From Streptomyces bicolor (lineage in GTDB: Bacteria; Actinomycetota; Actinomycetes; Streptomycetales; Streptomycetaceae), in the NCBI RefSeq assembly GCF_000719285.1, contig NZ_JOFS01000030.1, forward strand, positions 124,001 to 188,000: a stretch of 64,000 nucleotides of DNA. The letters are read 5' to 3'. Positions within the stretch are counted from its first letter, which is position 1. The number at the start of each line of letters is the position of its first letter. Of the stretch, positions 61,463-64,000 are shown one piece after another. The notes beneath the pieces are model-generated. The model searched no databases and was not told the origin of the DNA. It saw only the letters and a program-made list of their open reading frames with translations. The position numbers and the translations under genes were made by a program.

Positions 61463-62637
61463 GGATCGGCATCGTCTGCCCGTACTCCTGGGACGTCCCA
61501 GGAGGCGTCCAGTTCCACATCCGCGATCTCGCCGAGTACTTCATCCGGCTCGGCCACGAGGTGTCCGTCCTCGCCCCCGCCGACGACGACACGCCCCTGC
61601 CGCCGTACGTGGTCTCGGCGGGTCGCGCCGTCCCCGTCCCGTACAACGGCTCGGTCGCCCGCCTGAACTTCGGCTTCCTGTCGGCGGCCCGCGTACGCCG
61701 CTGGCTGCACGACGGCCGGTTCGACGTGGTGCACATCCACGAGCCGGCCTCGCCGTCGCTCGGCCTGCTGACCTGCTGGGCGGCACAGGGCCCGATGGTC
61801 GCCACGTTCCACACCTCCAACCCCCGGTCCAAGGCGATGATCGCCGCGTACTCGATCCTCCAGGCCGCCCTGGAGAAGATCAGCGCGCGGATCGCGGTGA
61901 GCGAGTACGCCCGCCGCACGCTGGTCGAGCACCTCGGCGGCGACGCGGTCGTCATCCCGAACGGCGTCGACGTCGACTTCTTCGCCAAGGCCGAGCCGAA
62001 CCCGGAGTGGCAGGGCGACACGATCGGCTTCATCGGCCGCATCGACGAGCCCCGCAAGGGCCTACCGGTGCTGATGAGGGCCCTGCCGAAGATCCTCGCC
62101 GCCCGCCCGCAGACGAGGCTGCTGGTGGCGGGCCGGGGCGACGAGGAGGAGGCGGTCGAGTCCCTGCCCGCCGAGCTGCGCTCCCGCGTCGAGTTCCTCG
62201 GCATGATCAGCGACGAGGACAAGGCCCGCCTCCTGCGCAGCATCGACCTGTACGTCGCCCCCAACACGGGCGGTGAGAGCTTCGGCATCATCCTGGTCGA
62301 GGCGATGTCGGCCGGTGCCCCGGTCCTCGCCTCGGACCTGGACGCCTTCGCCCAGGTCCTCGACCGGGGCGCGGCCGGCGAACTCTTCACCAACGAGGAC
62401 GCCGACGCCCTGGCCGAGACCGCGGTACGCCTCCTGGAGGACCCTGCCCGCCGAGCGGAGCTGCGGGAGCGCGGGAGCGTGCATGTGCGCCGCTTCGACT
62501 GGTCCACGGTCGGCGCGGACATCCTGTCGGTGTACGAGACGGTGACGGCGGGGGCGGCCGCGGTGGCGGCGGACGAGCGGGCCGGTGGTGGCGGGGCCGG
62601 CGGGCTGCGCGCGCGGTTGGGGTTGGCGCGGGACTGA
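61459..62637 (+). CDS. pimA: Phosphatidylinositol alpha-mannosyltransferase
   Basis: 392 residues, GTG at 61459 overlapping the patA stop. GT4/GT-B fold: the N-terminal loop CPYSWDVPGGVQFHI, the hinge FIGRIDEPRKGL, and the GGESFGIILVEAMSAG (EX7E) sugar-nucleotide site. It transfers mannose from GDP-mannose to the 2-position of phosphatidyl-inositol, the first step of PIM synthesis. The C-terminal 30 residues are Ala/Gly-rich and probably flexible. Confidence 0.93.
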   Translation: MRIGIVCPYSWDVPGGVQFHIRDLAEYFIRLGHEVSVLAPADDDTPLPPYVVSAGRAVPVPYNGSVARLNFGFLSAARVRRWLHDGRFDVVHIHEPASPSLGLLTCWAAQGPMVATFHTSNPRSKAMIAAYSILQAALEKISARIAVSEYARRTLVEHLGGDAVVIPNGVDVDFFAKAEPNPEWQGDTIGFIGRIDEPRKGLPVLMRALPKILAARPQTRLLVAGRGDEEEAVESLPAELRSRVEFLGMISDEDKARLLRSIDLYVAPNTGGESFGIILVEAMSAGAPVLASDLDAFAQVLDRGAAGELFTNEDADALAETAVRLLEDPARRAELRERGSVHVRRFDWSTVGADILSVYETVTAGAAAVAADERAGGGGAGGLRARLGLARD

Positions 62638-62648
62638 CGGCCACGGCT

Positions 62649-62711
62649 GCACCGGTGACATCGCAGCACTGGTGACATCGCAGCACCGGTGATACGTAGG
62701 CACCAGTGCTG
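62649..62711. repeat. 17-base tandem repeats with an inverted end, after pimA
   Basis: Units at 62649-62665 and 62666-62682 (GCACCGGTGACATCGCA, one difference) and a diverged third unit at 62683-62699; then GCACCAGTGCTG. CAGCACTGGTG (62664-62674) is the exact complement of 62701-62711, so the end of the array folds back. Probably the operon terminator. Confidence 0.8.
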
Positions 62712-62777
62712 CGGCGGACCGTGGCACTCCAGGGCAAGTGGTCCACCTCATTTGGCGCCCCCGTAGGCTTTCCGCCC

Positions 62778-63320
62778 GTGACCGCAACCCTCATCTGGAT
62801 CCTCGTCGCCCTCGTCGCCATCGGTCTCTACCTGAGCTGGACCGCCGGCCGCCTCGACCGGCTGCACGCCAGGATCGACGCGGCCCGCGCCGCGCTCGAC
62901 GCACAACTGCTGCGTCGCGCCTCCGTGGCCCAGGAACTGGCCACCTCAGGGGTACTGGATCCAGCCGCGTCGATCGTCCTGTACGAGGCCGCCCACGCCG
63001 CCCGGCAGGCCGAGGAGGAGCAGCGGGAGGTCGCCGAGAGCGAGCTGAGCCAGGCGCTGCGGGCCGTGTTCGCCGAGTCCCAGCAGGTGGAGGTGGTACG
63101 GGAGGCACCCGGGGGAGAGGAGGCGGCCCGAGAGCTGACCGAGGCCGTCCGCCGGGTACCGATGGCCCGCCGCTTCCACAACGACGCCGTACGCGCGGCC
63201 CGCGCTCTGCGCCGGCACCGCAAGGTCCGCCTGTTCCGCCTGGCCGGGCACGCGCCGTTCCCGATGGCGTTCGAGATGGACGACGAGCCGCCCATGGCAC
63301 TGGTCGACAGGGCCGCCTGA
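62778..63320 (+). CDS. LemA-like small membrane-anchored protein
   Basis: 180 residues, GTG at 62778; TAGGCT at 62764-62769 is eight bases upstream. One N-terminal membrane helix (LIWILVALVAIGLYLSW) is followed by a long helical cytoplasmic/extracellular part, RLDRLHARIDAARAALDAQLLRRA, typical of the LemA-like family. AHAARQAEEEQREVAESELSQAL is a coiled-coil candidate. Function unknown. It sits between pimA and pdxS. Confidence 0.8.
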   Translation: MTATLIWILVALVAIGLYLSWTAGRLDRLHARIDAARAALDAQLLRRASVAQELATSGVLDPAASIVLYEAAHAARQAEEEQREVAESELSQALRAVFAESQQVEVVREAPGGEEAARELTEAVRRVPMARRFHNDAVRAARALRRHRKVRLFRLAGHAPFPMAFEMDDEPPMALVDRAA

Positions 63321-63379
63321 CCAGCGTGTTCACGCCCGGAGCCAGGAAAAGGATCCACCGGCTCCCTATTGGCCCTTGC

Positions 63380-63395
63380 AGTGGACTGGTCCACT
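63380..63395 (+). promoter_or_regulatory. Palindrome in the pdxS promoter region, possible PdxR site
   Basis: AGTGGAC-TG-GTCCACT (63380-63395) is a 7+2+7 inverted repeat about 50 bases before pdxS. AGTGG is shared with the published corynebacterial PdxR motif (knowledge), but that similarity is short. No pdxR is in the window. Confidence 0.4.
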
Positions 63396-63446
63396 CCCGT
63401 TTCCTCGGTGCTTGCAGTAACCCTTCTTCACCGTGTGAGGTCACCC

Positions 63447-64000
63447 GTGTCCATCTCCGAAAACCAGGCTCCCGAGACTGGCACCGCGCGCGTGAAGCGC
63501 GGCATGGCCGAGCAGCTCAAGGGCGGCGTGATCATGGACGTCGTCACGCCGGAGCAGGCGAAGATCGCCGAGGATGCGGGCGCCGTCGCCGTCATGGCCC
63601 TGGAGCGGGTCCCCGCCGACATCCGCCAGGACGGCGGCGTGGCCCGGATGTCCGACCCGGACATGATCGAGGGCATCATCGACGCCGTCTCCATCCCGGT
63701 CATGGCGAAGTCCCGTATCGGCCACTTCGTCGAGGCCCAGGTCCTGCAGTCCCTCGGCGTCGACTACATCGACGAGTCCGAGGTCCTCACCCCGGCCGAC
63801 GAGGTCAACCACTCCGACAAGTGGGCCTTCACGACCCCCTTCGTCTGTGGCGCCACCAACCTGGGCGAGGCCCTGCGCCGTATCGCCGAGGGCGCGGCCA
63901 TGATCCGCTCCAAGGGCGAGGCCGGCACCGGCAACGTCGTCGAGGCCGTCCGCCACCTGCGCCAGATCAAGAACGAGATCGCCAAGCTGCGCGGCTTCGA
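63447..64000 (+). CDS. pdxS: Pyridoxal 5'-phosphate synthase lyase subunit (3' end outside window)
   Basis: The first 184 codons are visible from the GTG at 63447 (GAGG upstream). PdxS builds PLP from ribose 5-phosphate, glyceraldehyde 3-phosphate and ammonia delivered by PdxT. Conserved: [20 protein letters not shown], the MAKSRIGH segment with its catalytic Lys, [13 protein letters not shown], and SKGEAGTGN with the second Lys. pdxT is presumably further downstream, as in related genomes. Confidence 0.95.
   Translation, partial: MSISENQAPETGTARVKRGMAEQLKGGVIMDVVTPEQAKIAEDAGAVAVMALERVPADIRQDGGVARMSDPDMIEGIIDAVSIPVMAKSRIGHFVEAQVLQSLGVDYIDESEVLTPADEVNHSDKWAFTTPFVCGATNLGEALRRIAEGAAMIRSKGEAGTGNVVEAVRHLRQIKNEIAKLRGF

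Noticed and set aside
62649..62711. A CRISPR array
   Set aside because: The repeats are only 17 bases, are directly joined without spacers, and have no cas genes nearby.

Overview
The window is a high-GC actinobacterial chromosome segment, almost certainly from a Streptomyces. Reasons: strong GC bias at third codon positions, many GTG starts and GTGA/ATGA stop-start overlaps, many leaderless starts with a TAnnnT box 6-8 nt upstream, an SsgB sporulation protein, phosphatidylinositol mannoside genes, and short interspersed palindromes of a type I recognise from Streptomyces genomes. Most of the window looks like conserved chromosomal core. I see no insertion sequence, prophage or CRISPR array. 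Confidence figures are my judgement from reading alone.

1-13.5 kb: a ferric-reductase-like flavoprotein (cut by the window start), an L,D-transpeptidase, a PPOX protein, a secreted protein made of two near-identical halves, argH behind an ArgR-type operator, a secreted lipase, an aldo/keto reductase, a TetR-MFS efflux operon with a perfect operator, a PlsC-like acyltransferase, a Tat-type glycerophosphodiester phosphodiesterase, a small sigma-like protein, a GNAT enzyme and two small membrane proteins. 13.5-27 kb: a HAD phosphatase, a cysteine-rich leader ORF followed by the methionine transporter metN-metI-metQ, then a corrin/tetrapyrrole block: cobL (CbiE-CbiT), a 1,550-residue BluB-CobT fusion with a roughly 900-residue low-complexity N-terminus, and a CysG-like siroheme/precorrin-2 synthase. 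An rRNA/tRNA methyltransferase and a NUDIX hydrolase follow.

27-38.8 kb: a Ser/Thr kinase, small membrane and zinc-ribbon proteins, a HGDLHLGQ-type phosphotransferase, a tRNA cluster (Gly, Cys and three Val-GAC), the folate genes pabB-pabC, a tandem GNAT protein, a DsbA-like protein, a CGNR zinc-finger protein, ssgB and a PGPGW membrane protein. 38.8-49.0 kb: a 10-kb segment bounded by two identical tRNA-Val(CAC) genes in direct orientation. It holds a carbohydrate ABC transporter (binding lipoprotein and two permeases), a small YesL-like membrane protein, an exo-rhamnogalacturonan-lyase-like enzyme, a large multi-spanning membrane protein and an SRPBCC protein. LacI-type palindromes sit in front of the transporter.

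49-64 kb: a DEDDh exonuclease, a translationally coupled pair (DUF4365 putative nuclease fold plus a 409-residue protein with an OB-like C-terminus), thrS, a K+-channel-like protein, a HIT phosphorylase, a membrane protein, an EF-G-like GTPase, the phosphatidylinositol mannoside operon pgsA-patA-pimA, a LemA-like small protein and the start of pdxS. The order thrS-HIT-pgsA-acyltransferase-pimA-pdxS matches the well-known Mycobacterium tuberculosis arrangement, so this is an old actinobacterial block with extra genes inserted in it.

The strongest leads are the cysteine-rich leader before the Met transporter, the BluB-CobT giant with its disordered extension, and the DUF4365/OB-like pair before thrS. 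Next are the direct tRNA-Val repeats around the pectin-use cassette and several short repeat families at convergent gene ends.
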